This document shows positions 48,183 through 56,723 of a stretch of DNA of 64,000 nt, one piece after another. Source of the stretch: Culturomica sp. (lineage in GTDB: Bacteria; Bacteroidota; Bacteroidia; Bacteroidales; Marinifilaceae); the NCBI GenBank assembly GCA_031271755.1, contig JAISVB010000038.1:23519-87518 (forward strand), read 5' to 3'. The stretch's first letter is position 1. Every line of letters begins with the position of its first letter. A model generated the notes under the pieces. The model saw only the letters and a list, made by a program, of their open reading frames with translations. It did not search any database and was not told the origin of the DNA. Made by a program: the position numbers and the translations under genes.

Positions 48183-48842
48183 ATGCAAGAGATCCTCAAA
48201 TTCCTGGAAGAACTCCGCGCCGACAACAACCGGGAGTGGTTTGAAGCCCATAAAAAGAGATACAAAGAGTTACAAAACAGGTACAACGGATTCGTCGAGA
48301 AATTGATCGCCGGCATTGCCCGTTTCGACCCTTCGGTCGCCGGGTTGACGGTTAAAGAGTGTACGTACCGCATCTACCGGGATGTCCGCTTCAGCCCGAA
48401 CAAGGAACCTTATAAAACCCACATCGGAGCGTACGTCTGCCCGAAAGGGAAAAAATCGGGGTATGCGGGGTACTATTTTCACCTGGAACCGGGCTCCTGC
48501 CTCATCACCTCCGGCTTATACATGCCGGAGCCGAAGGTGTTGAAAAGCGTCCGGGAGGATATCGCTTTCCACGGGGAGCAGTTGGACGGCTGGCTGAAAA
48601 AAGCCGAAGGATTCGAATTGGTCACGGAAAATTCGCTGAAACGCACCCCGCAGGGATTTCCGGCCGGTTCGCCGTACGACCGGTACCTGCGCCTGAAAGA
48701 TCTCTACGTCATCCGGTACTTCGACGACGCCTGTGTGGCTGCGCCCGATCTGTTGGAGAAGACCTTGAACGGTTTCGAAAAAACGGTGGGACTGGTGCAG
48801 TGGCTGAACCGGGCGGTCGACTACGCGTACGAAGAGATGTAG
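48183..48842 (+). CDS. DUF2461 family protein
   Basis: A 219-aa protein of the DUF2461/TIGR02453 family. It opens EILKFLEELRADNNREWFEAHKKRYKE and contains TYRIYRDVRFSPNKEPYKTHIGAYV and GYYFHLEPGSCLITSGLYMPEP, all characteristic. Function is unknown in the family. It starts 15 nt after the fucO remnant and probably uses the same promoter. Confidence 0.92.
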   Translation: MQEILKFLEELRADNNREWFEAHKKRYKELQNRYNGFVEKLIAGIARFDPSVAGLTVKECTYRIYRDVRFSPNKEPYKTHIGAYVCPKGKKSGYAGYYFHLEPGSCLITSGLYMPEPKVLKSVREDIAFHGEQLDGWLKKAEGFELVTENSLKRTPQGFPAGSPYDRYLRLKDLYVIRYFDDACVAAPDLLEKTLNGFEKTVGLVQWLNRAVDYAYEEM

Positions 48843-48848
48843 CGCCCG

Positions 48849-49526
48849 TTACAGCAACTGCTGCCCATTTATCAGCAACGAAAAGCGGATGTGCAGGTAG
48901 TCGGCGGCCTTGCGGCACAGCATCATACGTCCCAGAAAGATTTCAAAATAGTCCATGACCGCCGAGATGGCCGTATCGATCTTCAGTTCCAGAATAACAA
49001 CAGACCGGTCCGGGTTGAAGTAGATCTTCGACTCCTCCGCCGCGTAGTTTACCCGGTCGTGGATATCGAAATCGGCCGGATCCTCGTTCCGCACCCGGCT
49101 TCTCCGCACGTCGGTTTTGTCCGCCAGGATCAACGCCGCCGCCATCGGGCTGATGGCCGCTGCCGTCCCCTCGTCGTGGTTCCCGATCGCACTGACGATC
49201 TGTACGATCTCGTCGGTCTCCATGCCCATTTTTTCCAACAGGCGCACGGCCAGAACGGCTCCGATCTGCGCGTGGCCGATCCGGTTGACCACATTGCCGA
49301 TGTCGTGCATATAGCCGGCGATCCGCGCCAGTTCCGCTTCCCGTTTGGGATAGCCCAGGGTCAACAGGATATACTCGGCGACCTCCGCTGTCTTCACCAC
49401 ATGCGGAAGGTAGTGTTCCGTAAATCCCAGCGCTCCCAGCGTCCGGTCGGCCTGGGTAATATAACTCTTGATCTCTTCGTTTTGACGGACATCTTCGTAT
49501 GTCACTGATCGGGTGGCTGTCTGCAT
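48849..49526 (-). CDS. HD-domain phosphohydrolase family protein
   Basis: A 225-aa protein with HD-type metal motifs: HYLPHVVKTAEVAEYIL (first His), YMHDIGNVVNRIGHAQIGA (His-Asp) and ALILADKTDVRRSR (last Asp). Relatives hydrolyse nucleotides or cyclic dinucleotides, but no substrate-specific region is recognisable. The C-terminal ~60 residues (MDYFEIFLGRMMLCRKAADYLHIRFSLL) look like a small alpha/beta regulatory part. It converges with DUF2461 (6 nt gap). Confidence 0.85.
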   Translation of the reverse strand: MQTATRSVTYEDVRQNEEIKSYITQADRTLGALGFTEHYLPHVVKTAEVAEYILLTLGYPKREAELARIAGYMHDIGNVVNRIGHAQIGAVLAVRLLEKMGMETDEIVQIVSAIGNHDEGTAAAISPMAAALILADKTDVRRSRVRNEDPADFDIHDRVNYAAEESKIYFNPDRSVVILELKIDTAISAVMDYFEIFLGRMMLCRKAADYLHIRFSLLINGQQLL

Positions 49527-49553
49527 GGTCGGATTCGGATTAGTATCTGTAAA

Positions 49554-50147
49554 TTAGAATGTAAAGATACCGGTTTGCCGGAACATTTCCGCATATACCG
49601 CTGCTTTTTCTTCCAACGGCTTGGGATAGGCGCGCGAAGAAGAGGGCATCCGGTAGAGGCGCAACGGGCGCTCCCGGTAACAGAGATCCGTGTACCCGCC
49701 CACCGGGGGCGCGCCGGCCCCCGTCAACTCCGACAAGATATCCGTGGCTTTCTCTCCCGTTGTCACCAGAAAACGGCAATCCGGCAACTCCGTCAGCACC
49801 TCCTCCAACGGGATGGTTTTAACAACCTGTAGAAATTTGTCCGAAGCAGTGCCTTTTTGCCGGATCACCTCCCCGGCCGTATCCGAAATCGCGATCCCTT
49901 TCTCCGTCAGGAACTCCCGGATCCGCTCTTCCCGGAACTCCCGGCGGTCTGCCGTCAGAAAATAGTCCCGGTCCCGGAAAAATACCAGCCCGAAGATCCG
50001 CCACATGTCGTTTTGCAGATTGGGGTAATAAAACTCCATCTTCCACCGCTTGCGGGCAGGGGGGAAACTGCCCAGCATCAACAGGCGCGCCCCGGCGGGA
50101 AAAAAGGGAGGCAAAGGGTGTTTTTCCACTGTTTGGTTATTCTGCAT
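49554..50147 (-). CDS. Uracil-DNA glycosylase superfamily protein
   Basis: A 197-aa protein of the UDG fold. The N-terminal active-site loop appears as LLMLGSFPPARKRWKMEFYYPN with NDMWRIFG following, and the C-terminal DNA-contact loop as YRMPSSSRAYP. The catalytic motif differs from classic UDG and is closest to the small family annotated as DNA glycosylase/hypoxanthine-DNA glycosylase in Bacteroidota. Base specificity is not predictable. It is transcribed divergently from the small GNAT gene. Confidence 0.8.
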   Translation of the reverse strand: MQNNQTVEKHPLPPFFPAGARLLMLGSFPPARKRWKMEFYYPNLQNDMWRIFGLVFFRDRDYFLTADRREFREERIREFLTEKGIAISDTAGEVIRQKGTASDKFLQVVKTIPLEEVLTELPDCRFLVTTGEKATDILSELTGAGAPPVGGYTDLCYRERPLRLYRMPSSSRAYPKPLEEKAAVYAEMFRQTGIFTF

Positions 50148-50163
50148 TTCTCCGCTATCTTTG
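50132..50163 (+). promoter_or_regulatory. Promoter of the small GNAT gene
   Basis: TTTG (50132-50135), a 20-nt spacer and TATCTTTG (50156-50163) give an exact Bacteroidota promoter, 75 nt before the ATG at 50239. It overlaps the start of the divergent glycosylase gene. Confidence 0.7.
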
Positions 50164-50238
50164 TTGTTTTAGATTCTTTTGTGTAACCCTGCCGACAGGA
50201 ACGACAGTATACATCGTATAATTTCACGGTTTAAAAAC

Positions 50239-50526
50239 ATGGAAAACTACCAAATCACACATCACCCGGACAGGCACCGTTTTGAAACGGAAGTAGACGG
50301 TTTTATCGGCTACGTAACGTATGAATTGGACGGGGACAAACTCTACCTGACCCACACCATTGTGGACAGGCCCATCGAAGGCCGGGGAGTCGGGAACGCC
50401 CTGGTGAAAAGCTGCTTCGAATATGCGAAACAACACCACCTGAAAGTAGTCCCGGTCTGCGCCTACTCCGAAGTTTGGGTAAAAAGGCATCCGGAATACG
50501 AATCGATGGTCGCCCGCCTCTATTGA
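50239..50526 (+). CDS. Small GNAT-family (Acetyltransf_CG/YidJ-like) N-acetyltransferase
   Basis: A 95-aa minimal acetyltransferase. The CoA loop is IEGRGVGNALVKSCFEYAKQ, followed by KVVPVCAYSEVWVKRHPEYESM, the fixed C-terminal motif of this group. The ATG at 50239 is chosen over an upstream frame because it begins at the conserved YQITHHPDRHRFETEVDG. Substrate unknown. It converges with the GH29 gene with 1 nt between the stops. Confidence 0.9.
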   Translation: MENYQITHHPDRHRFETEVDGFIGYVTYELDGDKLYLTHTIVDRPIEGRGVGNALVKSCFEYAKQHHLKVVPVCAYSEVWVKRHPEYESMVARLY

Positions 50527-50527
50527 G

Positions 50528-51916
50528 CTACTTCAGGAACAGTTCGATGACCGGCAGTTCGCTGTCCGGCCGCTGCACGGGAAGCTGCAACATCACGTCG
50601 TCCGCTCCGGAAGTTTCGGTGGTGTGTCCCCCCGCTTTCGATTGGGTCCGGAACTTCACCTCCGATCCGTCGTGCAGCAATTGGGCGTATTCGATCTTTC
50701 CGCGGTAGCCGGGCAGATGCAGCGATTTGAACGGCCACTCCACCACGTGGATGTACAACCGCTTTTTTTCCGGATGGTAGGTCAGGAAACAGTTCTGAGG
50801 TACGGCGTATTCCGCCGGCGCCTGGGTACAACCGTACACCGACCGTCCGTTGAACTTCATCCATCTGCCGATCCCCTCTAAACGTTCGTTAGCCCGGTCG
50901 TCGAAATTCCCCCGGGCGGTCGGCCCCACGTTCAGCAACAGGTTTCCCCCTTTGCTCACGGTCTCCGCCAGCATCACGATCAGTTGGTGCACGCTTTTCC
51001 AGGTATGTTCGTCCCGGTGGTATCCCCAGGAACCGGAGAAGGTCTGGCAGGTTTCCCAGGGAACCCGCTCCCCGTTCACCGTCGGCCACGTCTGCGGCAT
51101 AAACTGTTCCGGCGTCACAAAATCCCATCCCCAGTCGGTGTGATCCATCCCCATCCGGTTATCCACGATGATGTTGGGCTGTAATTGACGAACCAATTTG
51201 AGCAAACCTTCCGCATCCCACTCTTCGTGCCCTTTGCCGTTCTCTCCCGGATAGGAAAAATCCATAAACAGTTCGTCTATCTGCCCGTATTGGGTCAACA
51301 GTTCGGTCAACTGGTCTTTCATGTAGCGGCGGTAGTTGTCCATGTTCCGCTTTCGATTGGCTTCCTCCCGCTCCTCCTTGCTTTTCGGCCCGTTGGGATG
51401 CAGCCGGTCGTACGTAAAGTCCGGATGGTGCCAGTCGATCAGCGAGTAGTAGAACCCGATCCGGATCCCCTCCGCCCGGAACGCCTCCACCAACGGTTTG
51501 ATCAGGTCTTTTCCATACGGGGTATTGGTCACTTTGAAATCGGTATACTTGCTGTCCCACAAACAAAATCCGTCGTGGTGTTTGGTGGTGACGACCATGT
51601 ACTTCATGCCCGCTTTTTTGGCCTGGGCAGCCCACTCCCGGGGGTTGTACAGATCCGGGTCGAAGCGGTCGAAATAGTTTTGGTAATCGGCATCCGATAT
51701 TTTTTCGTATTGTTTCACCCATTCGTGACGGGCCGGCAGGGCGTAAATGCCCCAGTGGATGAACATCCCGAAACGGTCGTGCGTCCACCAGGCCATCCGT
51801 TTCTCTTTTTGTTCCGGAGTTTCTTTGGCCCAGGACGGCCGGTTTTGCGCCTGCATACCGGTAAACAGGAAGAGGGAAACGAGCGTCCCCGACAAGAATT
51901 TGTTTAGTGTGATCAT
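50528..51916 (-). CDS. GH29 alpha-L-fucosidase
   Basis: A 462-aa exported glycosidase. The ATG at 51916 begins a signal peptide, ITLNKFLSGTLVSLFLFTGMQAQ; the open frame continues upstream over rpoD but that part is antisense and not coding. Catalytic-domain marks are DRFGMFIHWGIYALPARHEWV, YMVVTTKHHDGFCLWDSKYTDF, GFYYSLIDWHHPDFTYD, and QIDELFMDFSY, whose Asp is the presumed nucleophile. QPNIIVDNRMG and GNLLLNVGPTARG follow. Likely releases fucose from host glycans; a broken fucO-like fragment lies 3 kb away. Confidence 0.94.
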   Translation of the reverse strand: MITLNKFLSGTLVSLFLFTGMQAQNRPSWAKETPEQKEKRMAWWTHDRFGMFIHWGIYALPARHEWVKQYEKISDADYQNYFDRFDPDLYNPREWAAQAKKAGMKYMVVTTKHHDGFCLWDSKYTDFKVTNTPYGKDLIKPLVEAFRAEGIRIGFYYSLIDWHHPDFTYDRLHPNGPKSKEEREEANRKRNMDNYRRYMKDQLTELLTQYGQIDELFMDFSYPGENGKGHEEWDAEGLLKLVRQLQPNIIVDNRMGMDHTDWGWDFVTPEQFMPQTWPTVNGERVPWETCQTFSGSWGYHRDEHTWKSVHQLIVMLAETVSKGGNLLLNVGPTARGNFDDRANERLEGIGRWMKFNGRSVYGCTQAPAEYAVPQNCFLTYHPEKKRLYIHVVEWPFKSLHLPGYRGKIEYAQLLHDGSEVKFRTQSKAGGHTTETSGADDVMLQLPVQRPDSELPVIELFLK

Positions 51917-52008
51917 TGGGTTATCCGAAATAAATTTTAGGCTCCTAAAATAGAGAATTATTTCGGTTCCATCCGCAAAACGGCGGTTTTTTATTTCCGA
52001 TCCGGCCT

Positions 52009-52878
52009 CTACAAATAGACCTTCAACCGTTTCATGACGTGGATCTCTTTCAGTTTCCGGATGGCTTTGGATTTTACCTGCCGCACCCGTTCGCTGGTCA
52101 ATTGCAGCCGGTCGCCGATCTCCTCTAAGGACATGGCTATGTAGCCGTTCAGGCCGTAGTACATGCTGATGATGCTTGCTTCCCGTTCCGTCAGGATGGA
52201 GAGGGAACGACGGATATCGATGCGCAATGAATCCTGGTTCATCTGCACCTCCGAAGCCGTAACATATTCGTCGTCGGATATGTAAATATCGTACATGGTG
52301 ATCGGCTCTTCCCCATTCCCGACCGGAGCATCCATCGATATCGGCCGGGGGGCGATCTTCATGTTCTCTTTCACATCTTCCGGCGACACGTCCATCACTT
52401 CGGCGATCTCTTCGGGCGTCGGTTCCCGCTGGTATTGTTGCTCCAACACCGTATAACATTTATTGACCTTATTAATGGTGCTGATCTTGTTCAACGGCAA
52501 CCGGATCAGGCGGGCATTTTCGGCGATGGCCTGTAAAATGGACTGCCGGATCCACCAGACTGCGTAGGAGATGAACTTGAATCCCTTGGTTTCGTCGAAA
52601 CACTCTGCCGCCTTGATCAATCCCAGGTTCCCTTCGTTGATCAGGTCCCCGAGCGTAAGCCCCTGGTTCTGATACTGTTTGGCAACCGAAACAACAAATC
52701 GCAAGTTACTCAATACCAATTGTTCTCTGGCCGTCCGGTCTCCGCTTTTACTCTGTTTGGCCAAATCCACCTCCTCATCCGGGGAGAGTACACGAATCTT
52801 TCCGATCTCCTGCAGATACTTTTCTATGGAATAGGAGTCCCTGCCCGTGATCTGTTTTGTAATTTTCAGTTGTCTCAT
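52009..52878 (-). CDS. rpoD: Primary RNA polymerase sigma factor (RpoD/SigA type)
   Basis: A 289-aa sigma-70 factor, the short form typical of Bacteroidota. Start MRQLKITKQITGRDSYSIEKYLQEIGKIRVLSPDEE is the family consensus; the frame to 52905 adds only a few residues. Region 2 (NLRFVVSVAKQYQNQGLTLGDLINEGNLGLIKAAECFDETKGFKFISYAVWWIRQSI), region 3 (EEIAEVMDVSPEDV) and region 4.2 (SLEEIGDRLQLTSERVRQVKSKAIRKL) are complete. It should recognise the TTTG/TAnnTTTG promoters listed here. Confidence 0.96.
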   Translation of the reverse strand: MRQLKITKQITGRDSYSIEKYLQEIGKIRVLSPDEEVDLAKQSKSGDRTAREQLVLSNLRFVVSVAKQYQNQGLTLGDLINEGNLGLIKAAECFDETKGFKFISYAVWWIRQSILQAIAENARLIRLPLNKISTINKVNKCYTVLEQQYQREPTPEEIAEVMDVSPEDVKENMKIAPRPISMDAPVGNGEEPITMYDIYISDDEYVTASEVQMNQDSLRIDIRRSLSILTEREASIISMYYGLNGYIAMSLEEIGDRLQLTSERVRQVKSKAIRKLKEIHVMKRLKVYL

Positions 52879-53061
52879 ATAAAAGAAAAATAGATAGTTG
52901 TGCACCGGGTTGTTTTAGCCGCTCCAAATCCCACATACCAAAATCAAAGGGTGTTTTTGTTGGCTGATACGCCTGAAAATTTAAAATGTTACAAAAAAGA
53001 AGAAAAAAAAGAGTCATCATCCGGCTGAAAGGAGAAAAAGAGGGGAAAAAAGCAAATTTTC

Positions 53062-53092
53062 TTTGCGGTAAGAAAAAATATCGCTAATTTTG
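53062..53092 (+). promoter_or_regulatory. Promoter of rpmH
   Basis: TTTG (53062-53065), a 19-nt spacer and TAATTTTG (53085-53092) match the Bacteroidota consensus exactly. The message would begin near 53099, about 33 nt before the ATG. Confidence 0.8.
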
Positions 53093-53131
53093 CACTCCAA
53101 AGTCTGAAATTATACCCAAAAAATAAATACG

Positions 53132-53290
53132 ATGAAGCGTACATTTCAACCATCCAACAGAAAAAGAAGAAACAAGCACGGTTTCAGAGAAAGAATGTCT
53201 ACGGTAGGCGGTAGAGCCGTTCTGGCAAAAAGAAGGGCGAAGGGGAGAAAAAAATTGACGATTTCCGATGAACACAGGCACAAAGCCTGA
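53132..53290 (+). CDS. rpmH: 50S ribosomal protein L34
   Basis: A 52-aa basic protein, [20 protein letters not shown] at the start and [17 protein letters not shown] in the second half, which is the full L34 signature with a short C-terminal tail. It has its own promoter and a terminator 23 nt after the stop, so it is a single-gene unit. Confidence 0.98.
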   Translation: MKRTFQPSNRKRRNKHGFRERMSTVGGRAVLAKRRAKGRKKLTISDEHRHKA

Positions 53291-53312
53291 TTCTCGACGG
53301 AGAATATAAAAG

Positions 53313-53336
53313 AGCTGCTTCCGGGCAGTTTTTTTT
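53313..53336 (+). terminator. Rho-independent terminator after rpmH
   Basis: Stem AGCTGC / GCAGTT (one G-T pair) around TTCCGG, followed by a run of T. Confidence 0.8.
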
Positions 53337-53364
53337 ATGCCTTTTTTATCTCTGAATTATCGCG

Positions 53365-53372
53365 TAAATTTG
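53365..53372 (+). promoter_or_regulatory. -7 promoter box for the 53400 gene
   Basis: TAAATTTG matches TAnnTTTG and lies 27 nt before the ATG at 53400. The upstream element is only a T-run (from 53342). Confidence 0.45.
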
Positions 53373-53399
53373 CATATAGGTCCCATAAAGAAAACCGGC

Positions 53400-54173
53400 A
53401 TGGAAGCGCAAAACGACAACGACTGGAAAAAACTCAACAAGGCTCTTGCCGAAGCGGGAGATAACCTGAACATTCTGGAAGAGGAGGTGGATATCGAGGT
53501 GCAAAAATCCTACTTCCGGCTGGCAGAGCGGTTGAGCGAAAAAGAGGGAGCCTTCCGCCGGCTCGGCAAAGTATATGCAAGCCGGCCGGATGACCTGTTC
53601 GACGAATCCGTGGATCCGGAAGAGAAAAAAAAGATGCTGGTGGTGTTGTCGACCGTCGATGACATTGCCATATACCGGGTGCTGGAAAAATTCTCCAAAA
53701 CGGATTCGCCGCTGAAAAAGTGGGCTGTCATTGCCTTGCAGCAATCCCGCATGCTGATCCAGTCCGGTTTGTTGGAAGATCCGGGTGTTTTCATCTCCAC
53801 CGGCCTGGGCGGGCAGGGATTGCTGCTGCGTTATTTCTGTGTGCTGATCCACCAATCGATCGAACCTTTGCTGGAATTTCAACAGCACATTGTCCGGAAC
53901 GAAACCGAATCCGCCCTGAAACCGTTGAACGGACAAGTGGAGCAGATCTGCTTTTGCAACGGTTATTCCACGCTGCTCCTGCTGCTGCCGATCCACACCA
54001 ACCTGAAAGACCTGTTCGAAGGGATCATTGAAGAGAGCAACCAGTACGGCCATTTTTTGCTGGAAAACCTGATCATCACCAACGTCAAAAAACTGACAAA
54101 GGAGGAGATCGACGGTATCCTGAAAAAAAGGCGTTCCGATCCCTCTACCACCGGAAGCGCAACTGCACCGTAA
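53400..54173 (+). CDS. Conserved hypothetical protein, 257 aa
   Basis: The ATG at 53400 (MEAQNDNDWKKLNKALAEAG) is preferred to the frame from 53337, which includes the terminator region. The protein is soluble and mostly helical, with an acidic N-terminal third (ILEEEVDIEVQKSYFRLAERLSEKEG), KKWAVIALQQSRMLIQ in the middle and a hydrophobic stretch GYSTLLLLLPI near 205. The C-terminus is basic (GILKKRRSDPSTTG). No family recognised. Its last 29 nt overlap the convergent HhH gene. Confidence 0.8.
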   Translation: MEAQNDNDWKKLNKALAEAGDNLNILEEEVDIEVQKSYFRLAERLSEKEGAFRRLGKVYASRPDDLFDESVDPEEKKKMLVVLSTVDDIAIYRVLEKFSKTDSPLKKWAVIALQQSRMLIQSGLLEDPGVFISTGLGGQGLLLRYFCVLIHQSIEPLLEFQQHIVRNETESALKPLNGQVEQICFCNGYSTLLLLLPIHTNLKDLFEGIIEESNQYGHFLLENLIITNVKKLTKEEIDGILKKRRSDPSTTGSATAP

Positions 54174-56247
54174 AATCCCACCGCTCTCCCCCTTCCGTGC
54201 GGGTATAGGAGGAGCCGGAATACTCCATGTCCGGGTAAAAGGCGTAGCCTGCCTTGGCGTAACAGGTAATTCCCTGTCGCAGTTTCCAATTCAGGTTCAG
54301 ATAGGTTCGTATCCCTTTTCCGTACAGGGCCGGAAAGGCATAGCCATACAGAACGGTGTTTTCGTAGGCGTAGATCCGGCTGTTGTATGAATCGGTCTGA
54401 AACCATGCCAGGCGCAGTTGGCCTTTCATTTTCTCTTTGGGGGCGGAATAGATGATGTCCTGATAGATCAAAAACCCATTTTCGCCCACCGCCTCTTTGG
54501 CGTAGCGGGAGTAGTGAAAACGTCCCCGCCACTCCCAGCGACTGTTGTGGCGGTAAGCGGCCTGGTACCGGAATTCCGATTTTTTCCGCATCGCCATTTG
54601 CAAGGGGGGGCCACCCTTGCCGTTTTCCGGTTTGCTCTCTCTTTTGTAGCGGAAGAGGTGTTCCCAGCGCCCGCGTTCCCAAACCAGATCCGCCAGCATT
54701 TCGCTCCCCCACCCCGGGGTATAGGCCTGGTAGCGGGGAGCAAAGAAACGGAAGCGGTCGTAGTATACATTGATTTTCAGTTGGGGAGAGAGGGAGAGAT
54801 CCAAACCGCCGAAGAATCCTTCTTCGTTCGAGGTGTTGCTGTACTCTCCGAATCCGCCGGCGTACCGGGAGATGTACCGCTTGTCGTAGCGCCGGTATAC
54901 CGCATTGGCAGCCAACCAGCTTCCCACGCTGAAACGCAATCCGTTCACGGTGGCGTATCCCCGGCTTTTCCCCACGGCTGTTTCGCCGTAAAGGTATACT
55001 CCTTTCCAGCCGGTTTTGTAGTCTACGCTGAACAGGAGCCTTTGTTTTCCGTTGTCGTTGTATTGTTGGTAGATCCGTTCTCCGGGGGTAAGTGCGGGGG
55101 TGAAGTCGTAATAGAGCGCATTTACGCCGATCCGGGCGCGGGCGCTGTTCCATTTAGCGGAGATCCCGGCGGTTGTTTCGCGCAGTGCGTGCTTTTTTTT
55201 CAATTCCCGCTCGTTCCGGTGGTATCCGGATTCGTACAGGGAGGCTGTTTCCAATTCTTCTTCTGTCAGTATGTCTAATTGGAGTACATTTCCGTCGGTG
55301 CGTTTCCGGGAGAGGAAGAATTCGGCGGTTACACCGGAGGCTAAGCGCAAATCAGCAGCCGCTCCTCGCAGGAAGTTGTTTTCGTCGGTGGAGGAGTAGG
55401 GAACGATCCCTTTCCCGGATTTTTCGTTTCCCACTGCCATGGCCGATTTGCCGGAAGAGAAGCCGCCCCAGCCCAGCAATCCCTGTCCCCACTGAATCCG
55501 GAAATCCCCGACAACCAGACGCTGCAGCCGTCCCAGATCGCGCAGTTCGAGGTGGGCGGCCACAAAATCGAAGCCTCCTTTTTGGTAGCGGGTAAAATAG
55601 GGTTCTCCGGCGTCGTTCTCCAAGGCTATCCCTATCTGGATTTTTTTGTTCCACTGCATTTTGTATTTGACCAATGTTCCCAATGGAATGCCCCAATAGC
55701 GGGTTTCCTGTTTTTTCCGGTACTGTGCTTCTGTTGTAAAGTCGGCGGGGTCGTACCGTTTGTACCCCTCCTGCTTCGGAAGGTTCAGCCGCAACCGGAC
55801 GATCCCTTCCCGGATCGTGGAGCGGCGAATGGCTTGCAACCGCTCCCGGACGCCGGTTCCCCCCGTTGTAACGAACGGCCGGATGTACTCCAGGTCCCGC
55901 TTCCCGATCCCGGTCACCAACAGCAGTTCGTTGAGGTGAAGAAATCCCCCGTACCGCTTCCGGAACGCCAACATGTTGTCGATCTGGCTGTCCGAAAGGA
56001 ACCAGAGCATTTTCAACGAATCGAAACCGGCGGTATTGATGTTGAGCGGAGCCGAGGTCAGCTCCGTCAACGTCGCCAATACCTCTTCGTCTCCCTCCCC
56101 GTCGAGGAACGATTCGTTTAATTCCAACAATTTCTCCACATCCGAAAGCTCCTGCGCCGGCAGCCCCAGGGAGCACAAAAAGAAAAGACCGGCCATAAAA
56201 CAGTGTCGCACCATACCCAAAAGATTTAATGACATACTACTCCTCAA
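54145..56247 (-). CDS. Helix-hairpin-helix domain protein with beta-barrel-like C-terminal part
   Basis: A 700-aa exported protein. A signal peptide (MVRHCFMAGLFFLCSLGLPAQ, from an internal ATG at 56214) or a longer form from 56247 is possible. Residues about 60-125 are a ComEA-type HhH repeat (LTELTSAPLNINTAGFDSLKMLWFL, then YGGFLHLNELLLVTGIGKRDLEYIRPFV). The remaining ~560 residues are alternating aromatic/polar strands typical of an outer-membrane barrel, ending in FTVQLRFRW with a terminal aromatic. Role unknown; an outer-membrane DNA-uptake or envelope function is only a guess. The 3' end overlaps the convergent gene. Confidence 0.85.
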   Translation of the reverse strand: MRSSMSLNLLGMVRHCFMAGLFFLCSLGLPAQELSDVEKLLELNESFLDGEGDEEVLATLTELTSAPLNINTAGFDSLKMLWFLSDSQIDNMLAFRKRYGGFLHLNELLLVTGIGKRDLEYIRPFVTTGGTGVRERLQAIRRSTIREGIVRLRLNLPKQEGYKRYDPADFTTEAQYRKKQETRYWGIPLGTLVKYKMQWNKKIQIGIALENDAGEPYFTRYQKGGFDFVAAHLELRDLGRLQRLVVGDFRIQWGQGLLGWGGFSSGKSAMAVGNEKSGKGIVPYSSTDENNFLRGAAADLRLASGVTAEFFLSRKRTDGNVLQLDILTEEELETASLYESGYHRNERELKKKHALRETTAGISAKWNSARARIGVNALYYDFTPALTPGERIYQQYNDNGKQRLLFSVDYKTGWKGVYLYGETAVGKSRGYATVNGLRFSVGSWLAANAVYRRYDKRYISRYAGGFGEYSNTSNEEGFFGGLDLSLSPQLKINVYYDRFRFFAPRYQAYTPGWGSEMLADLVWERGRWEHLFRYKRESKPENGKGGPPLQMAMRKKSEFRYQAAYRHNSRWEWRGRFHYSRYAKEAVGENGFLIYQDIIYSAPKEKMKGQLRLAWFQTDSYNSRIYAYENTVLYGYAFPALYGKGIRTYLNLNWKLRQGITCYAKAGYAFYPDMEYSGSSYTRTEGGERWDFTVQLRFRW

Positions 56248-56580
56248 TCTAAGGGATTGCCGGCACTTTCAGTAGCCCCTTTGAATAATGGGGCTGTTGT
56301 TACCTGTTTCGTATTTATGTATTCTGCCGGAGGATACAGCCGCAAGCGATTGATACTCATAAAGTAGCCGGATAGATCAAGTTTGAGGACAAGGAAAACC
56401 CAATGAAACCAATTCGCAACCAACGCTTTTGACAAACTTCTTCTTGACCCGGTGCGGCCTGACTGAATGAAAAAAACGGAAGGCGGATTGCTCGTAAGCA
56501 ATCCAGAACATCCCTTCCAAAAAAAGGCGAATGCAAGCAACGTTTTCCTGCTCCAAACTCAAGATCTCCTTTTTCGTCAT
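56244..56580 (-). pseudogene. DGR-type small accessory gene, apparently frameshifted
   Basis: The ATG at 56580 has GGAGGG just upstream. The frame gives MTKKEILSLEQENVACIRLF, then EGMFWIAYEQSAFRFF and VKKKFVKSVGCELVSLGFP, and stops at 56377. A second frame continues without gap-like change to 56244 (SGYFMSINRLRLYPPAEY and KQVTTAPLFKGATESAG). A single-base shift near 56380-56400 would join them into about 110 residues. From memory, the first part resembles the small protein (pattern LEQEN, EGxFWxAYExSAF, KKxVKxVGxExVSxGFP) found beside DGR targets and reverse transcriptases in Bacteroidales. That identification is unverified. Confidence 0.55.
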
Positions 56581-56698
56581 ACCCTCCATTTTTCACAATC
56601 CGACCGGCTTCGCCGGTACGAAATAAATCTCCTTTACTTCGGAAATATTTCGTCCGACCGGCTTTAAATGCCGGCCGGAAATAATCAAATGAATCGAA

Positions 56699-56721
56699 TG
56701 GGAGCGGACAAGCCGCTCCCA
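56699..56721 (-). other. Strong hairpin just 3' of the variable lipoprotein gene
   Basis: TGGGAGCGG / CCGCTCCCA form a perfect 9-bp stem with a 5-nt loop, beginning 3 nt after the TAA of the lipoprotein gene. The following bases (minus strand ATTCGATTCATTTG) contain no T-run, so it is not a classical terminator. Two more GC-rich hairpins (around 56602-56617 and 56655-56676) follow. Hairpins placed immediately after the variable region are known in DGR targets, where they help retrohoming. Confidence 0.7.
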
Positions 56722-56723
56722 AA

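Noticed and set aside
51917..52459. Upstream extension of the GH29 frame across rpoD
   Set aside because: The added residues are an antisense reading of rpoD; the signal peptide at 51916 gives the real start.
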